A DNA stretch of 64,000 nucleotides from NCBI GenBank assembly GCA_035286465.1, contig DATEDF010000089.1, positions 124,001 through 188,000 on the forward strand. Reading direction: 5' to 3'. This DNA is from Fen-1231 sp035286465 (GTDB lineage Bacteria; Gemmatimonadota; Gemmatimonadetes; Gemmatimonadales; Gemmatimonadaceae). The notes under the pieces are model-generated. The model was not told the origin of the DNA. It saw nothing but the letters and a program-made list of their open reading frames with translations, and searched no databases. Of this stretch, positions 8,843 through 18,038 are shown one piece after another (within the stretch, counting starts at the first letter, position 1; each line of letters starts with the position of its first letter). A program made the position numbers and the translations under genes.

Positions 8843-10636
8843 TCAGCGAAGCCCGATTCGACGCCGCAGGATCCATTCCCCGCAGAGCGCCGCGAGCGCG
8901 AGCGCGTACAGCCACCACGCCGAACGGGCGCGCGGCGCCCGGTCGGCGCCCGGCGCCGCGCCGACCGCGCCCGATGGCACCGTCGGCCGGCGCGGAAGCC
9001 ACTCGGCGGAGACGTTCACGACGAGAAGCCCGTCGCCACCCGCGACGTGCGTCTCGTAGATGCCCGCGCGCAGCGGCGGGGACACGGCAAGCGCCGGCTC
9101 GCCCGCGAAGTGGAGCACGATCGTATCACCCCGCGCGGCCCCGCGCGGGCGGAGCACGACGACGGCCAGGGAGTCGCGGGCGCCGCCGCGCCTCCAGCGC
9201 ACGGGCTCGCCCGCGCGCACCCAGGGCGCCGCCGGGTGCGCGGCACGCAGGTCGACGGCGTCGCCCGTCATCCAGTCGAAGATCGTCCCCCAGAGCGCGG
9301 TGAAGGCGTCGGCGCTCCGGCCCCCGCGGAACTTCCAGCGCCAGAGCCCGGCCGCGGGCACCACCACGATCCGTCGCGGCCGCGAGGAGCCCACCACCAG
9401 CGCGCGCTCGTCGAATCGCCGTGCCCGGCGCGCGGTGACCCCCACCCACTCGGCGTCACGTCCGGCCATCCCGAGTTCGACGGGCGGGAGCGAGTCCCAC
9501 GGCAGCCCGCCGAGCGACGCCGTCAGGGGAGACGGCGGCGCCCCGACGGCGTAGAAGTCCTCGCCCCGCTGCGCGGGCGGCGCCACCAGCGCGAGCGCGC
9601 CGCGGGTGAGGGCGCGCGGCGGGCCAAACACCGCCGTGTCGCCGTGGAGGACGGCGATCGGCGCGGCCGCGATCGCGCGCCGCACCTCGTCCTCGCCCAC
9701 CCTCGTGAGCGCCCCGTCCACGCGCCACTGGCCGCTCGCAACGCGGAAGTACCCACGAGTCGGCAGCGCGAGCGTGCCGCGGAGCACGTCGAGCGCGTAC
9801 CGCGCATCCTCGTCCGGTGAGGAGGAGATGAACACGGCGGAGGCGCCTTGCGCCACCTCGAGCGCGAAGCTCAAGGTGTCGTTGCGCGCGATGGCATCGC
9901 CGTCGCTGGCGACGGTCGCGCGGACCACCCGCGTCCCCGGCGCGCCGCCGACGAAGCCCTTGAGGCGCACCTCGCGCTCCCCGAACGGCGCGAGTGAGTC
10001 CAGTGGGCTCGCGACGAGGAGCGCGCCCCCCAGTGTGAGCTCCAGCCTCCCCCCGCGCGCGCCCGCGCCACCCGCGGCGATCACGGCCGTGAACTGCACC
10101 GTGTCGCCGGTGACGACGGCCACGGGGCCGTCGAGCGAGACGACGGCCGCGTCGGGGCGCGCACCGCCCTCCAGCGTCACGACGCGCGAACCGGACGGCA
10201 GGTCGGCGAGGCGTTCGGGGTCGTCCACGCGTCCATCCGTCACGAATGTCACGGACCGTCCCGCGCCCAGGGCGCGCTCCACGAGCGGCGCGGTCCGCGA
10301 CGCGCCGTCGTCCGGCCGCGCGGGCGCGTTGCCCGCGCGCACGGAATCACCGACGAGAAGGAGCGTGTCGGCGCCCACGGAGTCCGCGCTGCGCACCGCC
10401 CGCCGCCAGAGCGCGGTGTCGCCCACGGCGAGCCAACTCGCGGAAGCGTCGAGCGCGGCATAGCCTCGCACGGCCCGCGCGGGCCCGCTCGGCGCGTCGA
10501 AGAGCAGCCCGAGAGTGACGACCAGCGCGACGGCGCGGAGTGCGCGCGGGAACCCGCCGTGTCGCCCGCCACCCAGCCGGTACTGGAGCACGGCGAGCGC
10601 CGAGCCGAGCACGGCCGCGAGAGCCCAGAAGAGCAT
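8843..10636 (-). CDS. VWA-like membrane protein of unknown function
   Basis: A 597-residue protein with two N-terminal membrane segments (LFWALAAVLGSALAVLQY and LRAVALVVTLGLLF) and one C-terminal segment (WWLYALALAALCGEWIL), leaving a large extracytoplasmic or loop region. After the second segment a von Willebrand A-like start is visible: LDASASW fits the MIDAS motif DxSxS, and VTFVTDGRVDD carries the TDG of the third MIDAS loop. The layout resembles BatA/BatB-type or glutamine-amidotransferase-like membrane proteins, but I do not recognise the family with certainty. It sits between ftsZ and ftsY on the same strand, so a role at the envelope is plausible (inference). Start ATG is clear. Confidence 0.75.
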   Translation of the reverse strand: MLFWALAAVLGSALAVLQYRLGGGRHGGFPRALRAVALVVTLGLLFDAPSGPARAVRGYAALDASASWLAVGDTALWRRAVRSADSVGADTLLLVGDSVRAGNAPARPDDGASRTAPLVERALGAGRSVTFVTDGRVDDPERLADLPSGSRVVTLEGGARPDAAVVSLDGPVAVVTGDTVQFTAVIAAGGAGARGGRLELTLGGALLVASPLDSLAPFGEREVRLKGFVGGAPGTRVVRATVASDGDAIARNDTLSFALEVAQGASAVFISSSPDEDARYALDVLRGTLALPTRGYFRVASGQWRVDGALTRVGEDEVRRAIAAAPIAVLHGDTAVFGPPRALTRGALALVAPPAQRGEDFYAVGAPPSPLTASLGGLPWDSLPPVELGMAGRDAEWVGVTARRARRFDERALVVGSSRPRRIVVVPAAGLWRWKFRGGRSADAFTALWGTIFDWMTGDAVDLRAAHPAAPWVRAGEPVRWRRGGARDSLAVVVLRPRGAARGDTIVLHFAGEPALAVSPPLRAGIYETHVAGGDGLLVVNVSAEWLPRRPTVPSGAVGAAPGADRAPRARSAWWLYALALAALCGEWILRRRIGLR

Positions 10637-10666
10637 CGAAGAAAACTACGCCCGGGACTCCCGGAG
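10637..10666 (-). terminator. Possible weak terminator between ftsZ and the VWA-like gene
   Basis: On the minus strand, CCGGG-AGT-CCCGG can form a short hairpin followed by CGTAGTTTTC, ending right at the next start codon. The stem is only five base pairs and the U-run four, so partial termination or no function is equally likely. Confidence 0.25.
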
Positions 10667-10747
10667 CGTCGGACGCAACGGCAGCCGCTTGGGCCGCCGC
10701 CGCGTACCTCGCCACCGAGGGGGCGTCACCGCAGCGAGGCGGCGCCC

Positions 10748-11935
10748 TCAGTCCATCTGCCGTCGAATGAAGGTCGGAATCTCGAGGTCGTCCACCTCAG
10801 GCTTCCGGTCAGGCGCCGGTTGCGGCGCCGTGCGGCGCGCGGGTGCCGCACCGCCGGCGTGGCCGGGCGTGGCGTACACCCCACCGATGGCCGGCCGCAC
10901 GCGCGCGCCATCAATCGGGATCACCGGCGTGCCGCCCGAGACCCGCGCGCTTATCCGCGGGGCGGCCATATGCGCCCCCGCGAACCCCGTGGCGACCACC
11001 GTCACGCGAATCTCGCCCTGCATCGCGGGCTCGTGGACGGCGCCGAAGATGATGTTCGCGTCGTCGCCCGCGGCGTCGTGGATGATGTCGGCAATGGCCG
11101 TCACCTCGCCCAACGTGAGATCCTGGCCGCCGGTGACGTTGAGCAGGACGCCCGTCGCGCCCGAGATGGACACATTGTCGAGCAACGGGCTCGAGATCGC
11201 CTGCTGCGCCGCCTCCATCGCGCGGTTGTCGCCGCGGCCGATGCCCGTGCCCATCAGCGCGGCGCCGCCGTCCTTCATCACGGTGCGCACGTCGGCGTAG
11301 TCCACGTTGATCATCCCGACCCCCGAGATGATCGTCGAGATCCCGCTCGTCGCGTGCAGGAGCACTTCATCGGCCTTCTTGAGCGCGTCCTGGAAGGGGA
11401 TCCCCTTCCCCACCACCGCGAGGAGCCGCTCGTTGGGCACGACGATCATCGTGTCCACGTGCTTGGCCATCTCGGCGATCCCCTCTTCGGCCTGGCGCAT
11501 CCGCTTGCGCCCCTCGAAGAGGAAGGGCTTGGTGACGATCCCGATCGTGAGCGCGCTCGCCTCGCGGGCGATCTCGCAGATGATCGGGGCGGCCCCCGTC
11601 CCGGTTCCGCCGCCCATCCCGCACGTGACGAAGACGAGGTCGGCGCTCGCGAGCACGCGCACGACCTCATCGCGGTTCTCCTCGATCGCCTGGCGTCCGA
11701 TCTCCGGCCTCGCCCCCGCGCCCAGTCCGCGTGTGAGCTTCTTGCCGATCTGGATCTTGACGTCCGATTTCGAGCTGAGGAGCGCCTGCGCATCGGTGTT
11801 CACCGAGATGAACTCGACGCCGCTCAAGCTCTCCTCGATCATCCGGTTCACCGCGTTGCCGCCACCACCACCGACGCCCACCACCTTCATGCGGGCGCTC
11901 TGGGTCGGGGTCTCCTCGAACTCGAAGATGCTCAT
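10748..11935 (-). CDS. ftsZ: Cell division GTPase FtsZ
   Basis: Tubulin-like GTPase that forms the cytokinetic Z ring. The 395-residue protein has VGVGGGGGNAVNRMI near residue 17, the tubulin signature GGGTGTGAAP near 105, the T7-loop region and a conserved C-terminal peptide DDLEIPTFIRRQ, the docking site for FtsA and other partners. A Pro/Ala-rich linker separates core and tail. Start is ATG 11933-11935, with GGAG about eleven bases upstream. Unlike the tightly coupled genes before it, it is separated from ftsA by 288 bp containing a heptad element and a good promoter (11987-12014), so it can be expressed on its own. Confidence 0.98.
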   Translation of the reverse strand: MSIFEFEETPTQSARMKVVGVGGGGGNAVNRMIEESLSGVEFISVNTDAQALLSSKSDVKIQIGKKLTRGLGAGARPEIGRQAIEENRDEVVRVLASADLVFVTCGMGGGTGTGAAPIICEIAREASALTIGIVTKPFLFEGRKRMRQAEEGIAEMAKHVDTMIVVPNERLLAVVGKGIPFQDALKKADEVLLHATSGISTIISGVGMINVDYADVRTVMKDGGAALMGTGIGRGDNRAMEAAQQAISSPLLDNVSISGATGVLLNVTGGQDLTLGEVTAIADIIHDAAGDDANIIFGAVHEPAMQGEIRVTVVATGFAGAHMAAPRISARVSGGTPVIPIDGARVRPAIGGVYATPGHAGGAAPARRTAPQPAPDRKPEVDDLEIPTFIRRQMD

Positions 11936-11986
11936 GGCGCGGGCGGCTCCGGGGGTGATGCGAGCAGGGGGCTGGGCTGATGGGCG

Positions 11987-12014
11987 AAGATACACGGGTG
12001 ACGCGATTTGTCAC
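11987..12014 (-). promoter_or_regulatory. Predicted ftsZ promoter
   Basis: Minus-strand -35 GTGACA (12009-12014, five of six to TTGACA), 16-bp spacer and -10 TATCTT (11987-11992, four of six). The predicted transcript starts near 11980 with a leader of about 45 nt before the ftsZ ATG. This is the best sigma-70 match I found in the window. No operator is evident. Confidence 0.5.
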
Positions 12015-12123
12015 CACGTGAGGAGGACGATTGACTGCCCAAAAAGAGAACGCGCCTCGACTCGTGGGGTTTTCCACAAATCGGGGCGCGCGAAAAGTCT
12101 GTGACAACAGCCAGACAGCGCAC

Positions 12124-12215
12124 AGCCGTCAGCTGTCAGCTGTCAGCGTTCAGCGTTCAGTGTTCAGCGTTCAGCAGGCCACTAACGACTGACGACTGAC
12201 AGCTGATGGCTGTCA
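12124..12215. repeat. Heptad fold-back element between ftsA and ftsZ
   Basis: Plus strand reads in seven-base steps CAGCTGT, CAGCTGT, CAGCGTT, CAGCGTT, CAGTGTT, CAGCGTT, then the inverted series ACTGACG, ACTGACA, GCTGATG, GCTGTCA. The two halves are partly complementary and can fold into a long imperfect hairpin. It starts nine bases after the ftsA stop codon and lies upstream of the ftsZ promoter, so on the transcript it could end or stabilise the ftsA mRNA. The rest of the gap (11936-12123) holds the ftsZ promoter and one DnaA-box-like 9-mer. Confidence 0.65.
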
Positions 12216-12223
12216 ACTCGCCG

Positions 12224-13489
12224 TCAGAAGAAATCCTGCAGCCACACCTTGAGCTTCTGCGCCAGCCGGTCCACGTTCGGCGCCGCGGTCGCCATCGAGA
12301 GTCGCCGGGCCCGTGGGGCGCGCGCGCCGAGCGCGAGCCGGTGCGCGCCATACTGCACCAGCCCCACCACCGTCGAGAAGCGGGGCGCCTGCACGGCGTC
12401 CGCCAGCCCCCCGAGAAGCTCGCCCGGCATCCCCACGCGGGCGCCCGTGCCGAAGACGTGGCTCGCCAGTTCGCCCGTGCCGGGCTGCGCCGCGGCCCCA
12501 CCGGTCACCACGACACCGGCCGCCAGCCGCTTGAGGTAGTCCGCGTCCTCCACGTCGCGCATCACCAGTTCGAAGATCTCGCCCGTGCGTTGGTGAATGA
12601 TGTGCGCGAGCAGCTCGCGTGGAATGTGCCGCTCGCCCTGGCCCACCGTGCTCGGCAGCTTGATCATCTCGCTATGGTCCACCATCGGCTCGAACGCGCA
12701 CCCGTAGCTGATCTTGAGCCGTTCGGCGTCGGCCTGCGTCACACCGAGCCCGTGCACGATGTCGCTCGTGACGTTGTTGCCGCCGTAGTTCACCGTGCCC
12801 AGAAAGCGGATCTTTCCCTCGTGGAACACGGCGACGTCGGTCGTCCCCGCGCCCAGCTCCACGAGGCAGACGCCCAGCTCCTTCTCGTCCTCGGTCAGCA
12901 CGCTGAGCGCGCTCGCGAGCGGCTCCAGCACCAGTTCGCCGACGTTGTACCCGGAACGTTGCACCGCCTTGCGCAGGTTCATGGCGGGACTCGACCCGAT
13001 CGTGACGAGATAGAGCTCCGTTTCGAGTCGCGTGCCGATCATCCCCACGGGGTCGCGGACGCCGACGTTGCGATCCACCGTGTATTCCTGCGGAATGGCG
13101 TGGATCAGCTCGCGGTCCTGCGGGATCGCCTGCGCGCGGGCGACCGCGTTGGCGCGCTCGACGTCGGCCCGCGAGATCTCGGGGCCGGTGACGGACGCGA
13201 TCCCCTTGGAGGTCATCGCCTGCACGTGCTCGCCCGCGATGCCGGCGTAGACCGCCTGCACCTCGGCGCCGGCCATGCGCTCGGCGTCCTCCATGGCCTT
13301 CCGGATGCAGCGCGTGCTCTCGTCTATGTCGGCGACCACGCCGCGGCGAAGCCCGGTGGTACGGGCCTGGCCCATGCCGAGGATGTTGACGGTGGGATGC
13401 TTGGGGAGATCGCCGACGACTTCCGCGATCACGGCGGTGGTCTTCGCGGAGCCGATGTCGAGGCCGGCGACGAGTCGGTCGAGGTTCAT
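12224..13489 (-). CDS. ftsA: Cell division protein FtsA
   Basis: Actin-like ATPase that anchors FtsZ to the membrane and recruits later divisome proteins. The 421-residue protein has phosphate loop 1 GLDIGSAKTTAVIAEV at residue 9, the SHS2/1C subdomain after about residue 80, the phosphate-2 motif VELGAGTTDVAVF near 206 and the adenosine motif VVTGGAAAQPG near 335. The C-terminus VDRLAQKLKVWLQDFF is the amphipathic membrane-targeting helix. Start ATG lies three bases after the ftsQ stop. Complete and normal. Confidence 0.97.
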   Translation of the reverse strand: MNLDRLVAGLDIGSAKTTAVIAEVVGDLPKHPTVNILGMGQARTTGLRRGVVADIDESTRCIRKAMEDAERMAGAEVQAVYAGIAGEHVQAMTSKGIASVTGPEISRADVERANAVARAQAIPQDRELIHAIPQEYTVDRNVGVRDPVGMIGTRLETELYLVTIGSSPAMNLRKAVQRSGYNVGELVLEPLASALSVLTEDEKELGVCLVELGAGTTDVAVFHEGKIRFLGTVNYGGNNVTSDIVHGLGVTQADAERLKISYGCAFEPMVDHSEMIKLPSTVGQGERHIPRELLAHIIHQRTGEIFELVMRDVEDADYLKRLAAGVVVTGGAAAQPGTGELASHVFGTGARVGMPGELLGGLADAVQAPRFSTVVGLVQYGAHRLALGARAPRARRLSMATAAPNVDRLAQKLKVWLQDFF

Positions 13490-13492
13490 TCT

Positions 13493-14215
13493 TTACTCTG
13501 GCAAGCGGGCAACTACCTGGTCTCGGAAACGAAGGTCGAACTCGACGGCGCGCAGCCGGCGGCGCGCCAGGTCCTGCTCGACGGGCACGACGTCGGTCAG
13601 CCGCTCCGCCGTCACGTCGTCGGACGTGAGGATGTCGCACGCTGGTTGGTCCGAGAGACGGAACAGGAGCCCGCCCCGCGCGAGCCGCCGCACCTCGCCG
13701 ATCCGGGCGAAGAGCGCCGGCGCCATCTCGCGCACCTCGCCGAGCAGTCGGAGCGCGACGGGGTCGCGCGTCGAGAGCACCGGCAGGTCCACGTCCGCGG
13801 TCGCCGGATTGATGGGGAGGGACCGTCCCGCCGCATCCACCGGCACGAGCCCCGCCGCCGCCTGCACGAGCGCGACCGGCAGGTTCTCCGTCACCCGCAC
13901 GAGCAGCGTGCCCGGCAGCTTCCGCGCGATGTGCACGTCGCGCACCGACGGATGCTGCCGCACCCGACGCTCCAGCACCGCCACGTCGTCCCAGAGGGAC
14001 GCCGTGGTGTCAATCCTCAGTCGTTGAACGATCTGCTCCGGGCTGACGTAACGCACGCCCTCGACTTCCACCCGGCGCACGCGGAAGAAGTCGAGTCGCG
14101 AGAGGAGCGCGCGGCCCCACCACGGGCCGGTGACGAGGAGCGCCGCTCCCACACCGACGGCCGCGCGCGCCGCCCAGCGCCGGCCGCGGCCGGCGGGGCG
14201 CGTCGCGCCGGTCAC
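13493..14215 (-). CDS. ftsQ: Cell division protein FtsQ (DivIB)
   Basis: Bitopic divisome protein linking early and late division proteins. The 240-residue protein has a short basic N-terminus, one membrane segment (about residues 16-34, AAVGVGAALLVTGPWWG), then the POTRA domain beginning FFRVRRVEVEGVRYVSPEQI, and a beta domain ending in DLRFRDQVVARLPE. Start GTG 14213-14215 overlaps the murC stop as GTGA. Position murC-ftsQ-ftsA is the usual one and supports the call even though sequence conservation is low in this family. Confidence 0.92.
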   Translation of the reverse strand: MTGATRPAGRGRRWAARAAVGVGAALLVTGPWWGRALLSRLDFFRVRRVEVEGVRYVSPEQIVQRLRIDTTASLWDDVAVLERRVRQHPSVRDVHIARKLPGTLLVRVTENLPVALVQAAAGLVPVDAAGRSLPINPATADVDLPVLSTRDPVALRLLGEVREMAPALFARIGEVRRLARGGLLFRLSDQPACDILTSDDVTAERLTDVVPVEQDLARRRLRAVEFDLRFRDQVVARLPE

Positions 14216-15594
14216 GCGCCGGGCCCCAGGAGCGCGAGCAGCTCGGGCCCGGTGCGCGTGATGTCGCCCGCGCCCATCGTGACCACGACGTCGCCGTCCT
14301 TCACGACCGGCGCGAGCGCGAGGGCGAGGTCGCCACGCGCGCCCTGCCAGGCAGGGAGCCGTCCCGTCGGCCGCATCGCGTCGGCGATGAGCTGGCTGGT
14401 GACGCCGACAATCGGCGCCTCGCGCGCCGCGTAGATGTCGGCGAGGAACAGCTGGTCCGCGCGGGCGAGCGCCGCGCCGAACTCGGCGGCGAAATCGCGC
14501 GTGCGCGAGTAGAGATGCGGCTGGAACGCCACGACGATCCGCCGCCCGGGAAACGCCAGGCGCGCCGCGGAGAGGGTGGCCCGGATCTCGCTCGGATGGT
14601 GCGCGTAGTCGTCCACGACCGTGATCCCCCGCGCGTCGCCCAGTCGCTGGAAGCGTCGCTCGGCGCCGCCGCAGCGCGCGAGCCCCTCGGCCATCCGCTC
14701 GGCCGGGAGTCCCCAGGCCGCGAGCCCGACCGCGAGCGCCGCGAGCGCGTTCCGCACGTTGTGCTCCCCCACCGCCGGCAGCGTCACACGGCTCGAGGCC
14801 TTGCCGTCGTAGCGCACATCGAACGACGTGTGGCCGTCCCTCGTCTGGATCGAGCGCGCGACGAGCCGCGCGTCGGGGCTGCCGATCCCGTACCGGACGA
14901 CCTCCGCGGAGGGCGGCGTGGGCACCAGATTCGCGTACGGGTCGTCGGCGCAGAGCACGATCCAGCGCGCGCCCCGGACGAACTGCGCGAACGCGCCGCG
15001 GATGTCGGTCAGGTCGCGGTAGATGTCGAGATGATCGGTCTCGATGTTCGTCACCACCGCGACGTCGGGCGAGAGGGCGAGGAAGGACCGGTCGTACTCG
15101 TCGGCCTCCACGACGAAGACCTCGTCGCCGCCCGGACTCAGATTCCCGCGCCACGCCGCGACCCGCGCGCCCACGACGCCCGTCGCGTCAACGCCCGCGC
15201 CCTTGAGCGCCTCGGTCGTCATCACGGTCGTGGTGGACTTGCCGTGGGTCCCCGCGATCGCCACGAGCGTGCCGCCGGCGGTCGCCTCGGCGAGCGCCTC
15301 GGCGCGGCGGACGACGGGGATGCCCGCGCGCTCCGCCGCGCCGATTTCGGGATGGTCCTTCGGGATCGCGGACGAGATGACGAGCGCGCGCACGCCGGCC
15401 AGATGCGCGGGATCGTGTCCGGACGAGACCGCGATGCCCAGCCGCGCGAGATCGCCCGCACCATCCGGGCTCTGGTCGCACCCCGTGACGGTGGCACCAC
15501 GTCGCGCGCACAGCGCCGCGAGTGCGCTCATGCCGGCGCCGGCGACGCCCATGAAATGGACGGGGCGAGGGTCGGAGGGAGCGATCAGCGGCAT
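14212..15594 (-). CDS. murC: UDP-N-acetylmuramate--L-alanine ligase
   Basis: Cytosolic Mur ligase adding L-Ala to UDP-MurNAc. The 460-residue protein has the N-terminal UDP-binding motif FMGVAGAGMSALAAL, the ATP loop AGTHGKSTTTVMTTEAL, the central ligase motifs EADEYDRSFL and NIETDHLD, and the C-terminal DDYAHHPSEIRAT. Start ATG 15592-15594; no ribosome-binding site, but a TATCGT box ends eight bases upstream (15603-15608), so a leaderless mRNA is possible. An upstream in-frame start would add 13 residues. It overlaps ftsQ by four bases. Confidence 0.97.
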   Translation of the reverse strand: MPLIAPSDPRPVHFMGVAGAGMSALAALCARRGATVTGCDQSPDGAGDLARLGIAVSSGHDPAHLAGVRALVISSAIPKDHPEIGAAERAGIPVVRRAEALAEATAGGTLVAIAGTHGKSTTTVMTTEALKGAGVDATGVVGARVAAWRGNLSPGGDEVFVVEADEYDRSFLALSPDVAVVTNIETDHLDIYRDLTDIRGAFAQFVRGARWIVLCADDPYANLVPTPPSAEVVRYGIGSPDARLVARSIQTRDGHTSFDVRYDGKASSRVTLPAVGEHNVRNALAALAVGLAAWGLPAERMAEGLARCGGAERRFQRLGDARGITVVDDYAHHPSEIRATLSAARLAFPGRRIVVAFQPHLYSRTRDFAAEFGAALARADQLFLADIYAAREAPIVGVTSQLIADAMRPTGRLPAWQGARGDLALALAPVVKDGDVVVTMGAGDITRTGPELLALLGPGA

Positions 15595-15602
15595 GCGTCG
15601 TA

Positions 15603-15608
15603 ACGATA
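15603..15608 (-). promoter_or_regulatory. Possible murC -10 box (leaderless type)
   Basis: Minus-strand TATCGT with eight bases between it and the murC ATG; murC is preceded by a 64-bp gap from murG, the only gap of this size between murG and ftsQ. No -35 is clear. If used, the mRNA would begin at or next to the start codon. Confidence 0.3.
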
Positions 15609-15658
15609 CTCGGGTGCCGACCCCGAAGGCCAACCGGCGGCCGAGCCAGGCGAGCGCC

Positions 15659-16759
15659 TCATCTCGCGCCCATTCCGTTCAGCAGCGCGAGTATCGCCCG
15701 GGCAATCTCCTCCGCCGCCCGCGGCTTCGAGCGCCCCAGCGCGCCCTGCCGCAGCGACTCCACTCGCGCGGGCTTGTCCAGCACCCAGCGCACCACCGAC
15801 TCCACGCGCTCGGCGGAGAGTTCGCGCTGCGGCAGGTGAATCGCCGCGCCCGCGCGCTCCAGCGCCACGGCGTTCGCGGTCTGATGGTCCTCCGCGGCGG
15901 AGGGGAGCGGGCAGATGATCATCGGGATTCCCCACGCGCACAGTTCCGAAGTTCCCATCATCCCGCCGCGCACGAGCGCGAGGTCGGCCGCCGCGTAGGC
16001 GTCGGCGATCGGCGCGAGATACGGGGACACCCGGACGTCGGCGCGGTCGAAGTGCCGGAACGCGTCGTACTGTCCCTTCCCCGTCGCCCAGATCACGCAG
16101 AGCGCGGGGGGGAGCCCGCGCTCGACCCACGCGGCGACCGTCTGGTTCAGCGCGCGCGCGCCCTGGCTGCCGCCGAACACGAGCAGCACGCGCGCGCGCG
16201 CGGGAAAGCCCCACTTCGCGCGCGCCGCTGCGGGATCGGGCCGGATGTCGGGGGGCGGCTCGATCGGGTTCCCCGTGAGGCGGTACACGCAGCCGCCGCG
16301 CGGGAGCCGGCGCTCCGCTTCGGGGAATCCGAGGTACGCCTCGCGGGAAAACCGCGCGACGAGGCGCGCCGTCCTCCCCGGATGGCTGTCGCCGATGTGC
16401 TGCACGATCGGCACGCCGTGTGCACGCGCCCAGGCGAGCGGGACGCCGCTCGCGTACCCGCCGGTCCCGACCGCGAGGCGCGGCGCCAGCGCCCGGCCGA
16501 GCCGCGTCATCGCGCGCCACGCGGTCAGCGCCCCCCAGAGAGTCTTCGCATTCTCCCACGGGCGCGTGCGGTAGAGCGGGCGCAGGTCGAGCAGCGTATG
16601 CGCGAACTCCGTGGCGGGCAGCACCTCGCGCTCCACGCCGCGACGGGCACCGACGAAGTGCGGGACCACTCGCGCGTCCTGCCGCACGAGCGCCCTCGCG
16701 ATCGCGAGCCCCGGATACAGGTGACCTCCCGTCCCGCCGCCCGCGAAGAGGACGTTCAT
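15659..16759 (-). CDS. murG: UDP-GlcNAc transferase MurG (lipid II synthesis)
   Basis: Peripheral membrane glycosyltransferase (GT28) that adds GlcNAc to lipid I. The 366-residue protein has the N-terminal loop FAGGGTGGHLYPGLAIARAL, GTGGYASG, VFGGSQGARALNQ and the donor-binding C-domain motifs VRGGMMGTSELCAWG and PLPSAAEDHQTANA, where family members often have AGA..T.EL and DNHQ..NA. Start ATG 16757-16759 matches the conserved beginning MNVLFAGGGTGGH. Complete. Confidence 0.97.
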   Translation of the reverse strand: MNVLFAGGGTGGHLYPGLAIARALVRQDARVVPHFVGARRGVEREVLPATEFAHTLLDLRPLYRTRPWENAKTLWGALTAWRAMTRLGRALAPRLAVGTGGYASGVPLAWARAHGVPIVQHIGDSHPGRTARLVARFSREAYLGFPEAERRLPRGGCVYRLTGNPIEPPPDIRPDPAAARAKWGFPARARVLLVFGGSQGARALNQTVAAWVERGLPPALCVIWATGKGQYDAFRHFDRADVRVSPYLAPIADAYAAADLALVRGGMMGTSELCAWGIPMIICPLPSAAEDHQTANAVALERAGAAIHLPQRELSAERVESVVRWVLDKPARVESLRQGALGRSKPRAAEEIARAILALLNGMGAR

Positions 16760-16820
16760 CCCCCGCGCGCCCCGGCTCGCCACGGCGGTCCCGCGCCCCG
16801 CGGCGGGTGTCGGCGCCCGG

Positions 16821-18038
16821 TCATCTCACCGCCATCGGATTCGTCGCGCCCTCCCCGATCACCCGTTCCCGCGCGCTCCCGATGTTCACGAGCATTCCCG
16901 TCAGCACGAGCGAGAGGACGAGGTTCGATCGCCCGTACGAGATGAACGGCAGCGTGAGTCCCGTCGTCGGCAGGAGCCCGATCACCACGCCGATGTGCAG
17001 GTACGCAGTGACCAGCATCGTGACCGTGAGTCCGATCGCCACCAGTTGCTGGAACGGCGAGCGCGCCTTGCGCGCGATCCGGAAGCCCAGGGCGCCCCAG
17101 AGCGCGTAGAGCACCACGAGGAGCACGATTCCAGCGAATCCCCATTCCTCACCGATGCTGCTCCCGATGAAGTCGTCGTAGGAGAGCGGCAGGAATCCGT
17201 TCTGCTGGCGCCCCTCACCGAATCCGGCGCCGAAGAGCCCGCCCGAGCCGACCGCGATGAGCGACTGTGTGAGCTGGTACTTCACGGCGGCGTGCGCCGG
17301 CCCCGCCATGTCGGAGAAGCCGAGCAGGCGTTCCATCACGTACTGGAGCCGCTGCACCTCGGACCAGAGCACCGGCACCGCCACGGCGCCGAGCAGCACG
17401 AAGTGCCCGATGCGCGCCCCCGCGGCGAAGACGATCACCGCCATCTGCAGCGAGAAGAAGACCGCGGTCGAGAGGTCCGGCTCGAGCGCCGCCATCACAT
17501 CGAGGGCCCCGATCACCAGGAGGATCGGGAGGAGCCCCTTGGAAAGCCGGCGGAGCTGGTCGCCTTTCTTGACGACGAGCATCGCCGTCCAGACGACGAC
17601 GGCGAGCTTCGCGAGTTCCGACGGCTGCACGGAGCCGTGAAACAGGAAGCGCCTGGCGCCCAGAATCGGCGGCGCGATGCCCCTGGTGAACGGCAGCACG
17701 GTGAGCAGCATCGCCACCAGCGCGACGCCCATCACGGTCCACGCATACGTGCGCCAGCGTTCCGCGTCGGTCTTGGCGGCGACGGCGAAGCAGAGCGCGC
17801 CGGCCCCGACTCCCGAGAGCTGCCGGAGGAGGAAGAAGGCACTTCCGTGGCCGGCGGTGACGGCGGCGAAGGCGCTGGCGCTGTAGAGCGTCGCGAGGCC
17901 GAAGGCGAGGAGTCCGGCGGTCACCAGCACGAGCGCGCGCGCCTCGAGGCCCATGCGCCAGCGGTCGCGTCCCGGCGCCGCCGGCGCGACCGAAGCAGCG
18001 GGCGCGAGAAACGCGGCGAGCGAGCGGAGGCCCATCAC
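16821..18038 (-). CDS. ftsW: Septal SEDS glycosyltransferase FtsW
   Basis: Polytopic SEDS-family peptidoglycan polymerase of the divisome, partner of FtsI. The 405-residue protein has about ten membrane segments and the SEDS signatures LGARRFLFHGSVQPSELAKLA (catalytic and GxxxW-like region), LEPDLSTAVFF, GFGEGRQQNGFLPLSYDDFIGSSIGEEWGF and LLPTTGLTLPFISYGRSNL. The sequence FISYGRSN differs from the usual FISYGGSS, a minor substitution. Start is GTG 18036-18038 or the following ATG; the GTGATG overlaps the murD stop, so coupling is strong. Confidence 0.95.
   Translation of the reverse strand: MMGLRSLAAFLAPAASVAPAAPGRDRWRMGLEARALVLVTAGLLAFGLATLYSASAFAAVTAGHGSAFFLLRQLSGVGAGALCFAVAAKTDAERWRTYAWTVMGVALVAMLLTVLPFTRGIAPPILGARRFLFHGSVQPSELAKLAVVVWTAMLVVKKGDQLRRLSKGLLPILLVIGALDVMAALEPDLSTAVFFSLQMAVIVFAAGARIGHFVLLGAVAVPVLWSEVQRLQYVMERLLGFSDMAGPAHAAVKYQLTQSLIAVGSGGLFGAGFGEGRQQNGFLPLSYDDFIGSSIGEEWGFAGIVLLVVLYALWGALGFRIARKARSPFQQLVAIGLTVTMLVTAYLHIGVVIGLLPTTGLTLPFISYGRSNLVLSLVLTGMLVNIGSARERVIGEGATNPMAVR

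Noticed and set aside
12070..12078. TTTTCCACA, a match to the DnaA box consensus
   Set aside because: A single 9-mer with a degenerate consensus is expected by chance in 64 kb; no further boxes nearby.
12124..12215. CRISPR-like array
   Set aside because: Units are seven bases without spacers and diverge along the array; no cas genes.
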